Of a stretch of 64,000 nt of DNA, positions 15,879-23,180 are shown in pieces (position 1 is the stretch's first letter; every line of letters starts with the position of its first letter). The position numbers were made by a program, and so were the translations under genes. The stretch comes from [Streptosporangium] indianense (lineage in GTDB: Bacteria > Actinomycetota > Actinomycetes > Streptomycetales > Streptomycetaceae), in NCBI RefSeq assembly GCF_021474405.1, contig NZ_JAKEIO010000022.1:1-64000 (forward strand), written 5' to 3'. The notes beneath the pieces are model-generated. The model did not search any database, had not been told where the DNA came from, and was given only the letters and a program-made list of their open reading frames with translations.

Positions 15879-17041
15879 GCGGGGGATCCTACGTCCGCCG
15901 GTCCGGCCGTGGGCACGCGGGCGACCAGGCGGAACCCGTACTTGAACGGGCCCGCCTCCAGGGTGCCGCCCGCCTTGGTGAGGCGTTCGGTCAGACCCGC
16001 GAGGCCGTTGCCGTCGCCGGTGCCCGTGCCGCCCGAGCCGTCGTCCTCGACGGTGAGTTCCAGCACTGGCCCGTCGAGGGTCTGACGGCGCACCAGCTCG
16101 ACCGTGCAGCGGCGGGCGCCGCTGTGCCGTACGACGTTGGTGACGGCCTCGCGCAGCGCCCACGCCAGGGCGGACTCGCTCTCCTCGGGCACACCGTCGA
16201 AGCCCGGTTCGGCGGGCAGTTCGGCGGTGACGCCGGCCGCGGTCAGGGCGACCCGGGCACCGGCCAGTTCGGCGTTCAGGCGGGGGCGGCGGTAACCGGT
16301 GACGGCCTCCCGTACGTCGACCAGGGCCTGGCGGCTGACCTGCTCGATGTCGGCGACCTGCTGGGCCGCCTCGTCGGGACGGTCGGGCAGCATCCGCCCG
16401 GCCAGCTCGCTCTTCAGCGTGATCAGGGACAGGGAGTGGCCGAGCAGGTCGTGCAGGTCCCTGGCCAGGCGCAGGCGCTCCTCGTTGGCGGCGAGCTGGG
16501 CGACGGTGGCCCGGGCCTCGCGCAGGGCGATGGTGGTCCGGACGAGTTCGCGCACACCGGTCATCGCGAAACCGCCGAGCAGGGCGGGGATGAGCAGCCC
16601 CGCCAGGTAGGAGTGTCCGTCCGGTACGGCGAACGCCACGGCGGTCAGCACCGCGCAGGCGCCCGGGATCGTCCAGCGGGCCATGCGCAGCGGCAGGGCG
16701 GCGCCGGACGCGATCGACACGTACACGAACAGCACCAGCCACTCGCGGCCCAGGGTGAGGGCGAGGAGCGTGGACTGGGCCGCCAGGACCCCGAGCGAGC
16801 CGAGCACCAGGCCGTTGCGCTCACCGCGGCCGGTGCGGAACACCAGCAGCATGTACCAGGTGACGAACGCGGCCAGGCCGAGCCAGCCGAGGATCCGCAC
16901 ACCGGTGCTGTGGCCGCCGTGCAGCAGGTCGCTGACGGGGGCGCTCAGGTAGACCAGCCAGATGCCGGTCCACAGCGACTTCACCACGCGCTGCCGACGG
17001 TTGACCGGGCGCTGTCCGATACCGACGCCGACGTCGTTCAC
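15875..17041 (-). CDS. Membrane sensor histidine kinase (HisKA_3, DesK-like)
   Basis: A 388-residue kinase with about six membrane segments in residues 20-165. A dimerisation/phospho-acceptor helix follows, containing RLARDLHDLLGHSLSLITLK (His of DLHDLLGH), then a GHKL ATPase with ALREAVTNVVRHSGA (N box) and VEDDGSGGTGTGDGNGLAGLTERL (G boxes). This is the DesK/LiaS class, which often senses membrane state or cell-wall antibiotics. The GTG at 17041 overlaps the permease stop by 4 nt. It senses a signal related to its own ABC exporter by context. Confidence 0.92.
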   Translation of the reverse strand: MNDVGVGIGQRPVNRRQRVVKSLWTGIWLVYLSAPVSDLLHGGHSTGVRILGWLGLAAFVTWYMLLVFRTGRGERNGLVLGSLGVLAAQSTLLALTLGREWLVLFVYVSIASGAALPLRMARWTIPGACAVLTAVAFAVPDGHSYLAGLLIPALLGGFAMTGVRELVRTTIALREARATVAQLAANEERLRLARDLHDLLGHSLSLITLKSELAGRMLPDRPDEAAQQVADIEQVSRQALVDVREAVTGYRRPRLNAELAGARVALTAAGVTAELPAEPGFDGVPEESESALAWALREAVTNVVRHSGARRCTVELVRRQTLDGPVLELTVEDDGSGGTGTGDGNGLAGLTERLTKAGGTLEAGPFKYGFRLVARVPTAGPADVGSPA

Positions 17042-17778
17042 GCCTTCAGGGTGTCCTTCCGGTACAGCCAGGCCGCGCCGCCCGCGAACAGGACGAACGA
17101 CACCACCAGGACGGCGAGGTCCTGGACGTGCGGGGCCCGGCTCTGCTCGATGGCCTGCCCGAGGGCAGCGTACGCGTGCGTCGGCAGCCACTTCGCGACG
17201 GCCTGGAGCCAGTCCGGGAAGGTCGTCGTGGGCATCCACAGACCGCCGAGCATGGACAGGCCGAAGTAGGTGATCATCGTGATCGGCCGGACCGCGTCCC
17301 CGCTGGCGAGGTAGCCGAGGGCGACGCCGAGCGCGGCGAAGACGAGGCTGCCGGCCCAGATCGCGCCGGTGAGGGCGAGCCACTGCCAGGCGTCCAGGGT
17401 CACGCCCTTCACGGCGGCGGCGACGGCGAACACGATGACGATGGACGGCAGGCTGACGACGGCGGCGCTCGCGGTCTTGGCGAGGACGTAGCCGCGGCCG
17501 GGCAGCGTGGTCAGGCGCAGTTGACGTATCCAGCCGCCCTCGCGCTCCTTGGCGATGCGCTCGCTGTTGCCCATGAGGACGGCCGTGAGGGCGCCGAAGG
17601 ACGCCATGGAGACCATCATGTAGGTCGGGAGGGTCAGGTCGCTGCCGGGGACCCTCGTGGTGCTGTCGGCGTTGCCCGCGATGATCAGGAACAGCACCGA
17701 CGGGTAGATCACGGAGAAGAACAGGAACTTGCGGTTGCGCAGGGCGCGGGTGAGTTCCAGCTTGATCAGGCTGTTCAC
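17038..17778 (-). CDS. ABC-2 type transport permease
   Basis: A 246-residue membrane protein with six predicted segments, starting MNSLIKLELTRALRNRKFLFFSVIYP. This is the usual cytoplasmic entry helix of ABC-2 exporters of the DrrB/YadH kind. It pairs with the ATPase encoded just upstream, with a 4-nt ATGA overlap. The partner kinase/regulator genes follow without a gap. The likely role is export of a lipophilic compound, antibiotic or lipid; the substrate cannot be read from the sequence. Confidence 0.92.
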   Translation of the reverse strand: MNSLIKLELTRALRNRKFLFFSVIYPSVLFLIIAGNADSTTRVPGSDLTLPTYMMVSMASFGALTAVLMGNSERIAKEREGGWIRQLRLTTLPGRGYVLAKTASAAVVSLPSIVIVFAVAAAVKGVTLDAWQWLALTGAIWAGSLVFAALGVALGYLASGDAVRPITMITYFGLSMLGGLWMPTTTFPDWLQAVAKWLPTHAYAALGQAIEQSRAPHVQDLAVLVVSFVLFAGGAAWLYRKDTLKA

Positions 17779-18686
17779 TTGGACTTCGCCTCCTCGGCGG
17801 TGGTGATGGCGACGAAGGCCTGCTCCAGGCCGAGTCCGGCGACTTCCAGGTTGCGGGGGAAGACACCGAGGCCGTACACGGCGTGGACGGTGGCGTCGGC
17901 GTCGGCGGACTGGATGCGCACGGTCCGGCCGGAGATGTCGATGCCGGTCAGGCAGGGCAGGGCGCGCAGGGCCGCCTCGTCGATGGTCCGCTCCAGGTCG
18001 AAGGAGATCCGGCGGGCGCCCGCCCTGGCCTTGATCTCGGCGGCCGTGCCGTCGGCGAGGAGCCGGCCGCGGTGCAGGACGAGGACCCGGTCGGCGACGG
18101 CGTCGGCCTCTTCCAGGTAGTGAGTGGCGAAGAGGACGGTCCGGCCCTGGTCGGCCTGCTCGCGCATGGTGGCCCAGAAGCCCTGGCGGGTGGTGACGTC
18201 CATGCCGGTGGTGGGTTCGTCCAGGACGACGAGGTCACTGTCGCCTGCGGTGGCGAGGGCGAAGCGGACGCGCTGGGCCTGGCCGCCGGAGAGCTTGTCG
18301 ACCTTGCGGCCGGCGATCTGTGTGATGCCCGCCCGGGACAGCACCTCGGAGGGCCGGTGGGCCTTCGGGTGCAGGTCGCAGGCGAGCCGTACCAGTTCGG
18401 CGACCGTGACCTCGCCCATGAGGCCGCCGCTTTGCAGCATGGCTCCCACGCGCCCGGCGACGATGGCCTCCCGGGGGCTGGTGCCGAAGAGCCGGACCGT
18501 GCCGCTGTCAGGATTCTTCAGGCCGAGCAGGAGGTCGAGGGTGGTGGACTTGCCGGCGCCGTTGGGACCGAGCAGCGCCACCGTCTCCCCCGGCCTGAGG
18601 TCCAGGGTCAGTGCGTCCACCGCGCGGACGCTGCCGTATGCCTTGCTCACCTGGTCGAACGCGACCACCGAGGCTGTCGTTGTCAT
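17775..18686 (-). CDS. ABC transporter ATP-binding protein
   Basis: A 303-residue ATPase of the DrrA/CcmA export class. Walker A is GPNGAGKST (about 39-47), the Q-loop is MLQSGG, the signature is LSGGQAQRVR, Walker B is LVVLDEPTTGMD and the H-loop is FATHYLEEAD. A C-terminal extension of about 80 residues follows, as in DrrA-like proteins. First gene of a four-gene unit (ATPase, permease, kinase, regulator), each overlapping the next by 4 nt. The 57-75 bp upstream contain a perfect palindrome that probably controls the operon. Confidence 0.95.
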   Translation of the reverse strand: MTTTASVVAFDQVSKAYGSVRAVDALTLDLRPGETVALLGPNGAGKSTTLDLLLGLKNPDSGTVRLFGTSPREAIVAGRVGAMLQSGGLMGEVTVAELVRLACDLHPKAHRPSEVLSRAGITQIAGRKVDKLSGGQAQRVRFALATAGDSDLVVLDEPTTGMDVTTRQGFWATMREQADQGRTVLFATHYLEEADAVADRVLVLHRGRLLADGTAAEIKARAGARRISFDLERTIDEAALRALPCLTGIDISGRTVRIQSADADATVHAVYGLGVFPRNLEVAGLGLEQAFVAITTAEEAKSK

Positions 18687-18743
18687 ACGGACATCGTGGC
18701 TTCGGGGGTGCGGGCGGGGGCAGTGCCCGATGTCCGGACTGCC

Positions 18744-18761
18744 GCATGACAGGTGTCATGC
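18744..18761. promoter_or_regulatory. 18-bp perfect palindrome, probable operator of the ABC/two-component operon
   Basis: GCATGACA-GG-TGTCATGC is a perfect inverted repeat centred 66 bp upstream of the ABC ATPase start. LuxR-type regulators bind such dyads as dimers, and the operon encodes one. It lies between the operon promoter region and the terminator of the neighbouring gene. Confidence 0.7.
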
Positions 18762-18776
18762 CGACGGGATGACGAC

Positions 18777-18809
18777 GAGAGCCCCCGTCCGCACCGGGCG
18801 GGGGCTCTC
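18777..18809 (-). terminator. Terminator of the G/P-rich wall protein gene
   Basis: An 11-bp perfect stem, GAGAGCCCCCG (18777-18787) and CGGGGGCTCTC (18799-18809), 20 bp after the stop codon of the minus-strand gene. Confidence 0.82.
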
Positions 18810-18829
18810 CTGCGACGGTCGGCCGGAGG

Positions 18830-21319
18830 TCAGTTCGGCTTGGTGTCGATGACTCCGACGCGCTCCGCGGGCGTCTTGCCCCGCAGGGCCTTGCGCAGGG
18901 CCGTCACGACGTCCTGTGGCGTGACGTCCCGCTTGCCGCTCGCGCCCTCGATCTGCACGCCGTCGAAGGTCGTGCCGTACGCCTCCTGAAGCGCCTTGAG
19001 GTTGTACGTGTCCACGAGCTTGCCGTCGACGGCCTTGAAGCTGAGGATCTTCGGCAGCGACAGCGCGCCGAACGGGATGCTGTGCGCCGGGTCGGTCTGC
19101 ACGATGGCCTTGGCGGACATCGCGGGCTGTGCGAAGTCCTTCAGCACCCGGTCGACCTCGGCGTTCGAGACGGTCGGCTGCCGGGTCGTGGTCGGCAGGT
19201 TCACCACGCCGGAGGCGCCGGTCTCCACCTGGGTGCGGTACGCCTCCTCCACGACCGTCGTCGACTTGGCGAGGTCGACGCCCTTGCCGGTCTTGCCGTA
19301 CACGGGGACGGCCTTGCCGCCCTTGAACTCGATCGTGCCGTCGGTCGACGCGCCGGAGGCGCCCGACGCCTCCTCCAGGGAGGCGTGCAGCTTCTCCTCG
19401 TCGACGGGCATGACCGGCGTGACGACGCGGTGGTTGCCGAACAGCGAGCCGATCACGGAGACCGGGTTGTAGTCGCTCTTCGCCGCCGCGTCGGCCGTGG
19501 CGTCCATGTCGAACTGCAGGCCCGCCTTGTCCGGGTCGAGGGCGACGGTCTTGCCGCCCACGGACAGCTTCAGCGGCGTGCCGACGCGGTCGTCGAAGGC
19601 CTCGTCGAGCTTCCTGACGGCGCCGTCGCGGGTCGTGCCGCCGATGTCGACGCCGAGCACGGTGGTGCCCTTGGGCACGTCGGTGCGGTTCATCAGCAGA
19701 CCGGCGCCGTAGACGGCGCCGGCGGCCACGACCGCGCCGACCGCGAGCAGCACGAGCTTGTTGCGGCCCTTCTTCTTCGGTGCCTTGGAGGAGCTCGCCG
19801 GGGGCGGGGAGACCGGCTCGGGCAGCTTCGGGGCGGCGTGCGGCACCGGGCCGTCGGCGGGTGCGCCCGGGCCGAACGGCGAGGCCGTGCCGGGCGTCAC
19901 GACGGGCATGCCGCTGGTGACGGTGTGCCCGGAGACGTTGTCGTGCCGGGGTCCGTAGCCCTGGCCGTCCGGCGGTTCGGGGGCCGGCTTCTGCGGGGTG
20001 AGGACGGCGGTGTCGTCGCTCATGCCACCGGCGGGGCCGGCAGCCGCGGCGCCGGGAGCGGCCGGAGCGCCCGGGCCGCCGCCTATGGCTCCGGGACCGC
20101 CGGGGCCTCCCGCCCTGCCGGGGGTGTTGAAGGCGCCGGGGGCTCCGGGACCGCCCGGGGTGCCGGTGCGGCCGGGCTCGTCGAAGGCCTCGGGAGCGCC
20201 GGGCCTGCCCTGCTCGCCGAAGCCGCCGGGAGCACCGGGGGCACCGGGGGTGTTGAAGGCACCGGGTCCGCCCGGGCCGCCGGGCGTGCTGAAGGAGTCC
20301 CGCGCCCCGGGGCCGCCCTGCTCGGCGAAACCGCCCGGGCCGCCGGCCGGCGGCACCATCGGGCCCTCGCCGGTGACCGGTCCGCCGGTCGGGCCTGCCG
20401 GGCGCCGGGACCCGGGGCCACCGGACGTGCCGTTCGCGCCGAAGCCGTCGGACGGGCCCGGGCCGCCGGCCTGACCGCCGTAGCCGCTCTGGCTGTTCTG
20501 ACCTGCCTGCCCGTTCTGCCCGTTCTGGCCGTCGCGGCCGTTGTCTGAGAAGTACGGCAGGTCGTCGCGGCGCGGTTCGGTGCCGCCCGGGGCGGGGCGT
20601 GAGGCGTTGCCCAGCGGGCCCGCCGCCAGGGCCTCGGTGACGTCGAAGGAGCCGGTGCCGCCGCCGTGCCCGGGCGCGACGGGGCCGCCGGTGGCGCCGC
20701 CCGGAAGCCCGGCACCGTTGGTGCCGCCGGACCGGGAACCGCCCGGCGCGCCCATGGAGCCGACCACGCCGCCGGGCCGGCCGGCGCCCGGCCGCGTCCC
20801 ACCGGACGCACCGGCACCGGAGCCGGAACCCGGCGCCGCCGCACCGGGAGCACCCGCTCCGGGACGCGAACCGCCCGGCATTCCGGCACCGTTGGTGGAG
20901 CCGCTGCCCGGACCGCCCTTGCCGCCGCCCGACTTGCGGGGCGCGAACCAGTCGCTGGCCGGCTTGTCGTCGCCCTGCTGCGCGGGTTCGGCGGGAGGCT
21001 CGGCCGGTGCCGGGGACGGGGTGGTGCCCGGGGCCGTCGACGTCTCACCGCGCGTGTCGGTGTCGGCCGTGTTCTCCGTCTCCGCGACGGGCTTGCGCAC
21101 CACCACGGGCGGAATGGGCCGCGACCCGGGGATGTTGATCCGGATCCGGGTCGTCAGCGTGGTCTCGGTCTTGCGTTCCTCCGGCCGTGTGGCGGAACGG
21201 CCCGCGTCCGCACCGGCGTCGGAGACCGCCGGGGTCCCGTACGGCGGCGTACCCGACGGGTAGGCGGCTCCGCCGCGCCCGTTGGGCCCGGAGGACGGAG
21301 TGTCAGTTTCACGACTCAA
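18830..21319 (-). CDS. Membrane-anchored wall protein with long disordered Gly/Pro-rich N terminus and PG-binding domains
   Basis: An 829-residue protein. Roughly residues 1-515 are disordered, with long runs of GGPG/APGA/FNTPG-type repeats, and are predicted cytoplasmic. One membrane segment follows a KKKGRNK stop-transfer start near residue 520, then an outside part of about 285 residues. That part resembles the VanW/YoaR N-terminal peptidoglycan-binding domains, with a repeated VDIGG...AVRKLDEAF and LDPDKAGLQFD pattern. The start is TTG at 21319, after GGGAGAA with ideal spacing. It is not in an operon: a terminator follows. A sequence-bound function beyond wall attachment cannot be given. 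Confidence 0.82.
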   Translation of the reverse strand: MSRETDTPSSGPNGRGGAAYPSGTPPYGTPAVSDAGADAGRSATRPEERKTETTLTTRIRINIPGSRPIPPVVVRKPVAETENTADTDTRGETSTAPGTTPSPAPAEPPAEPAQQGDDKPASDWFAPRKSGGGKGGPGSGSTNGAGMPGGSRPGAGAPGAAAPGSGSGAGASGGTRPGAGRPGGVVGSMGAPGGSRSGGTNGAGLPGGATGGPVAPGHGGGTGSFDVTEALAAGPLGNASRPAPGGTEPRRDDLPYFSDNGRDGQNGQNGQAGQNSQSGYGGQAGGPGPSDGFGANGTSGGPGSRRPAGPTGGPVTGEGPMVPPAGGPGGFAEQGGPGARDSFSTPGGPGGPGAFNTPGAPGAPGGFGEQGRPGAPEAFDEPGRTGTPGGPGAPGAFNTPGRAGGPGGPGAIGGGPGAPAAPGAAAAGPAGGMSDDTAVLTPQKPAPEPPDGQGYGPRHDNVSGHTVTSGMPVVTPGTASPFGPGAPADGPVPHAAPKLPEPVSPPPASSSKAPKKKGRNKLVLLAVGAVVAAGAVYGAGLLMNRTDVPKGTTVLGVDIGGTTRDGAVRKLDEAFDDRVGTPLKLSVGGKTVALDPDKAGLQFDMDATADAAAKSDYNPVSVIGSLFGNHRVVTPVMPVDEEKLHASLEEASGASGASTDGTIEFKGGKAVPVYGKTGKGVDLAKSTTVVEEAYRTQVETGASGVVNLPTTTRQPTVSNAEVDRVLKDFAQPAMSAKAIVQTDPAHSIPFGALSLPKILSFKAVDGKLVDTYNLKALQEAYGTTFDGVQIEGASGKRDVTPQDVVTALRKALRGKTPAERVGVIDTKPN

Positions 21320-21363
21320 GGCAGGTTCTCCCGGTTGGCTCCGCCGCCCGTCACGACCTCACG

Positions 21364-21406
21364 ATGGGGGTCCCCCCTGCACGAGCGAGTCGAGCGCTTG
21401 GGGGAG
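21364..21406. repeat. Streptomyces intergenic repeat (GGGGGTCCCCCC ... GCTTGGGGGAG)
   Basis: GGGGGTCCCCCC is followed by a GAGCGAGTCGAGCGC core and CTTGGGGGAG. From memory it is one of the commonest dispersed palindromic repeats of Streptomyces intergenic DNA. It sits upstream of the 18830-21319 gene, in its promoter region. Confidence 0.6.
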
Positions 21407-21512
21407 GCTCGGCGGCGCGCACCACCATACTGGCCACTTCTCGCCCGTATCCCGTGACCGCCTTGGAAACCCACACCGGACCCCCACGGCCACGTCCTGG
21501 CGAAGTGGTACG

Positions 21513-21923
21513 TCACTTGGCAAGTCGGGCGGGGGCTCCGTCCGGTTGCCGCCCCGGGGCGAGGGTGGCGCAGATCACAGCAACGGCGATGCCCCCGAGC
21601 AGGAAGAGATAGGAGCCGCTCCCCGCGGCGAAGAGGAAGTCGCCCTCGGGGCGGCTGGCGGTCAGCAGGACGATGGCGAGCATCCAGCCGGCGGCGGCCG
21701 CGACGCCCCCGGCCCGGCCGCGGAGCACGAGTGAGCCGCCCAGGACGGCCCCGGCCTCTCCGGCCAGGGCGAGCAGCAGCCCGCCCGGGAACCACCCGGG
21801 CTGCACCAGGGCCCCGGCGACAGCGGCCACCGCGCCGAGCACGAAGAACCCGAGGCAGGCGCCGACCCGCCCGGCCGTGGGGGGCCGCATCGGCTGGGCC
21901 ATCATCGGCGTCCGGTCGTTCAT
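21513..21923 (-). CDS. DUF6113-type membrane protein
   Basis: A 136-residue protein with about four predicted membrane segments ([66 protein letters not shown]). The ATG at 21923 overlaps the mshB stop by 4 nt, so it is translationally coupled to mshB and regularly found there in Streptomyces. Function unknown. No charged residue or metal motif lies within the segments. Confidence 0.82.
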   Translation of the reverse strand: MNDRTPMMAQPMRPPTAGRVGACLGFFVLGAVAAVAGALVQPGWFPGGLLLALAGEAGAVLGGSLVLRGRAGGVAAAAGWMLAIVLLTASRPEGDFLFAAGSGSYLFLLGGIAVAVICATLAPGRQPDGAPARLAK

Positions 21924-22780
21924 GAGGTTCCCCCGACGCCGGCGAACAGGTCCGTCTCCCGCTCGCCGGGGCCCGCCTCGCCGCGCACCAGCTCGTAGTA
22001 CTCGGTGGTGAGGATCGGCTGGGCGAGTTCGTTGGAGAGCACGAAGTAGGGCCCGTCCACGGTGATCTGGGTGGCGTGCGCGCGCATCGCGGCGGCCTTC
22101 GCGGCGGCGTGCGCGGTGCCGTCGATCACGGTGGTGACGCGCTCCTCGGGCACGACACCCGGGACGTCGTCGATGTCGGCGACCTTGGTGAAGGACGTGT
22201 CGGACAAGTCCTCCCGGAGCCGGGCGAAGGACTCCTCCAGAACCGGTCGGGGGACCCGGTTCCAGTAGACCTTCGGGACCGGCACGCCGACGTCGGCGGA
22301 CAGCTGCACGGCGCGCATGGCGACGCGGTGGGCCTGGATGTGGTCCGGGTGGCCGTAGCCGCCGTTCTCGTCGTAGGTGACGAGGACCTGGGGGCGCACC
22401 TCGCGGATCACCTCGACGAGGTGCGCGGCGGCCTCGTCGACGTCGGCCTGCCAGAAGCATCCGGGGTCGTCGTTGTCGGGCAGGCCCATCATCCCGGAGT
22501 CGCTGTAGCGTCCGGCGCCGCCGAGGAGGCGGAAGTCCCGGACGCCGAGCTCGGCCAGGGCGGCGGTGAGCTCACGGCGGCGGTGCTGGCCCAGGGCGGC
22601 GCCCGTCAGGTGTGCCAGCTCGGGCGGGATGACCTCGCCGCGCTCACCCAGCGTGCAGGTGACCAGCGTGACGTGGGCACCTTCGGCCGCGTACCTGGCC
22701 ATGGTCGCGCCGTTGATGATCGACTCGTCGTCCGGGTGCGCGTGCACCAGCAGCAGACGCCGGTCGGGCAGTTCCGTCAT
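21920..22780 (-). CDS. mshB: N-acetyl-1-D-myo-inositol-2-amino-2-deoxy-glucopyranoside deacetylase
   Basis: Second step of mycothiol synthesis: zinc-dependent removal of acetate from GlcNAc-Ins. The 286-residue length and motifs match MshB: HAHPDDE (residues 13-19, zinc ligands and catalytic Asp), CTLGERGEV, and [16 protein letters not shown] (third zinc ligand) in the middle. Mycothiol is the main thiol of actinobacteria, which supports the taxonomic call. The next step, MshC, is not nearby. A DUF6113 membrane protein gene overlaps its stop codon. Upstream of it lies a 64-residue membrane peptide gene. Confidence 0.95.
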   Translation of the reverse strand: MTELPDRRLLLVHAHPDDESIINGATMARYAAEGAHVTLVTCTLGERGEVIPPELAHLTGAALGQHRRRELTAALAELGVRDFRLLGGAGRYSDSGMMGLPDNDDPGCFWQADVDEAAAHLVEVIREVRPQVLVTYDENGGYGHPDHIQAHRVAMRAVQLSADVGVPVPKVYWNRVPRPVLEESFARLREDLSDTSFTKVADIDDVPGVVPEERVTTVIDGTAHAAAKAAAMRAHATQITVDGPYFVLSNELAQPILTTEYYELVRGEAGPGERETDLFAGVGGTS

Positions 22781-22808
22781 GGGGCCAGCCTACGAGGTCC
22801 CGCCGGGG

Positions 22809-23003
22809 TCAGAACTTGATGCTGCCGATCATCCCCGCGATGTTCGTCGTCAGCTCGTTGATCGTGGGAGCGACGGTCGAGGAGGCGAGGTAGAAGCCGA
22901 GCAGCATGCAGACGATCGCATGCCCCGCCTTCAGTCCCGACTTCTTGACGAGCAGGAAGACGATGATCGCCAGCAGCACCACCGCCGAAATCGAGAGTGC
23001 CAC
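22809..23003 (-). CDS. Small hydrophobic membrane protein (64 aa)
   Basis: A 64-residue peptide starting at a GTG with a good GGAGGTGA site. One N-terminal membrane segment (SISAVVLLAIIVFLLVKK) and a second weakly hydrophobic stretch (AIVCMLLGFYLASS) are seen. It lies just upstream of mshB in the same direction (28 bp gap), so it may be co-transcribed. No family recognised. Confidence 0.7.
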   Translation of the reverse strand: MALSISAVVLLAIIVFLLVKKSGLKAGHAIVCMLLGFYLASSTVAPTINELTTNIAGMIGSIKF

Positions 23004-23121
23004 GGCGGTTCACCTCCAAAGATCCACGAGGGCGCGGGGGGTCGGACTATGGGGGCATCAAATCCGTACAGCAGCCAGCAGGTTCATACCCACTATGCGT
23101 CATTGATCATAACTATCCCTC

Positions 23122-23143
23122 CGTGCGCATCGATCGGCGCACG
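23122..23143. promoter_or_regulatory. Inverted repeat CGTGCGC-N8-GCGCACG upstream of the S9 peptidase gene
   Basis: Seven-base arms (23122-23128 and 23137-23143) around ATCGATCG, about 38 bp before the predicted start of the peptidase gene. It looks like a regulator-binding dyad; no factor can be named. Confidence 0.45.
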
Positions 23144-23180
23144 GCCGCACAAGGGGGCGCATGGCCAATATGGTCAAGGC

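Noticed and set aside
18830..21319. Collagen-like protein
   Set aside because: Gly-Pro-rich blocks are not regular Gly-X-Y triplets over long distances, and the arm is on the cytoplasmic side.
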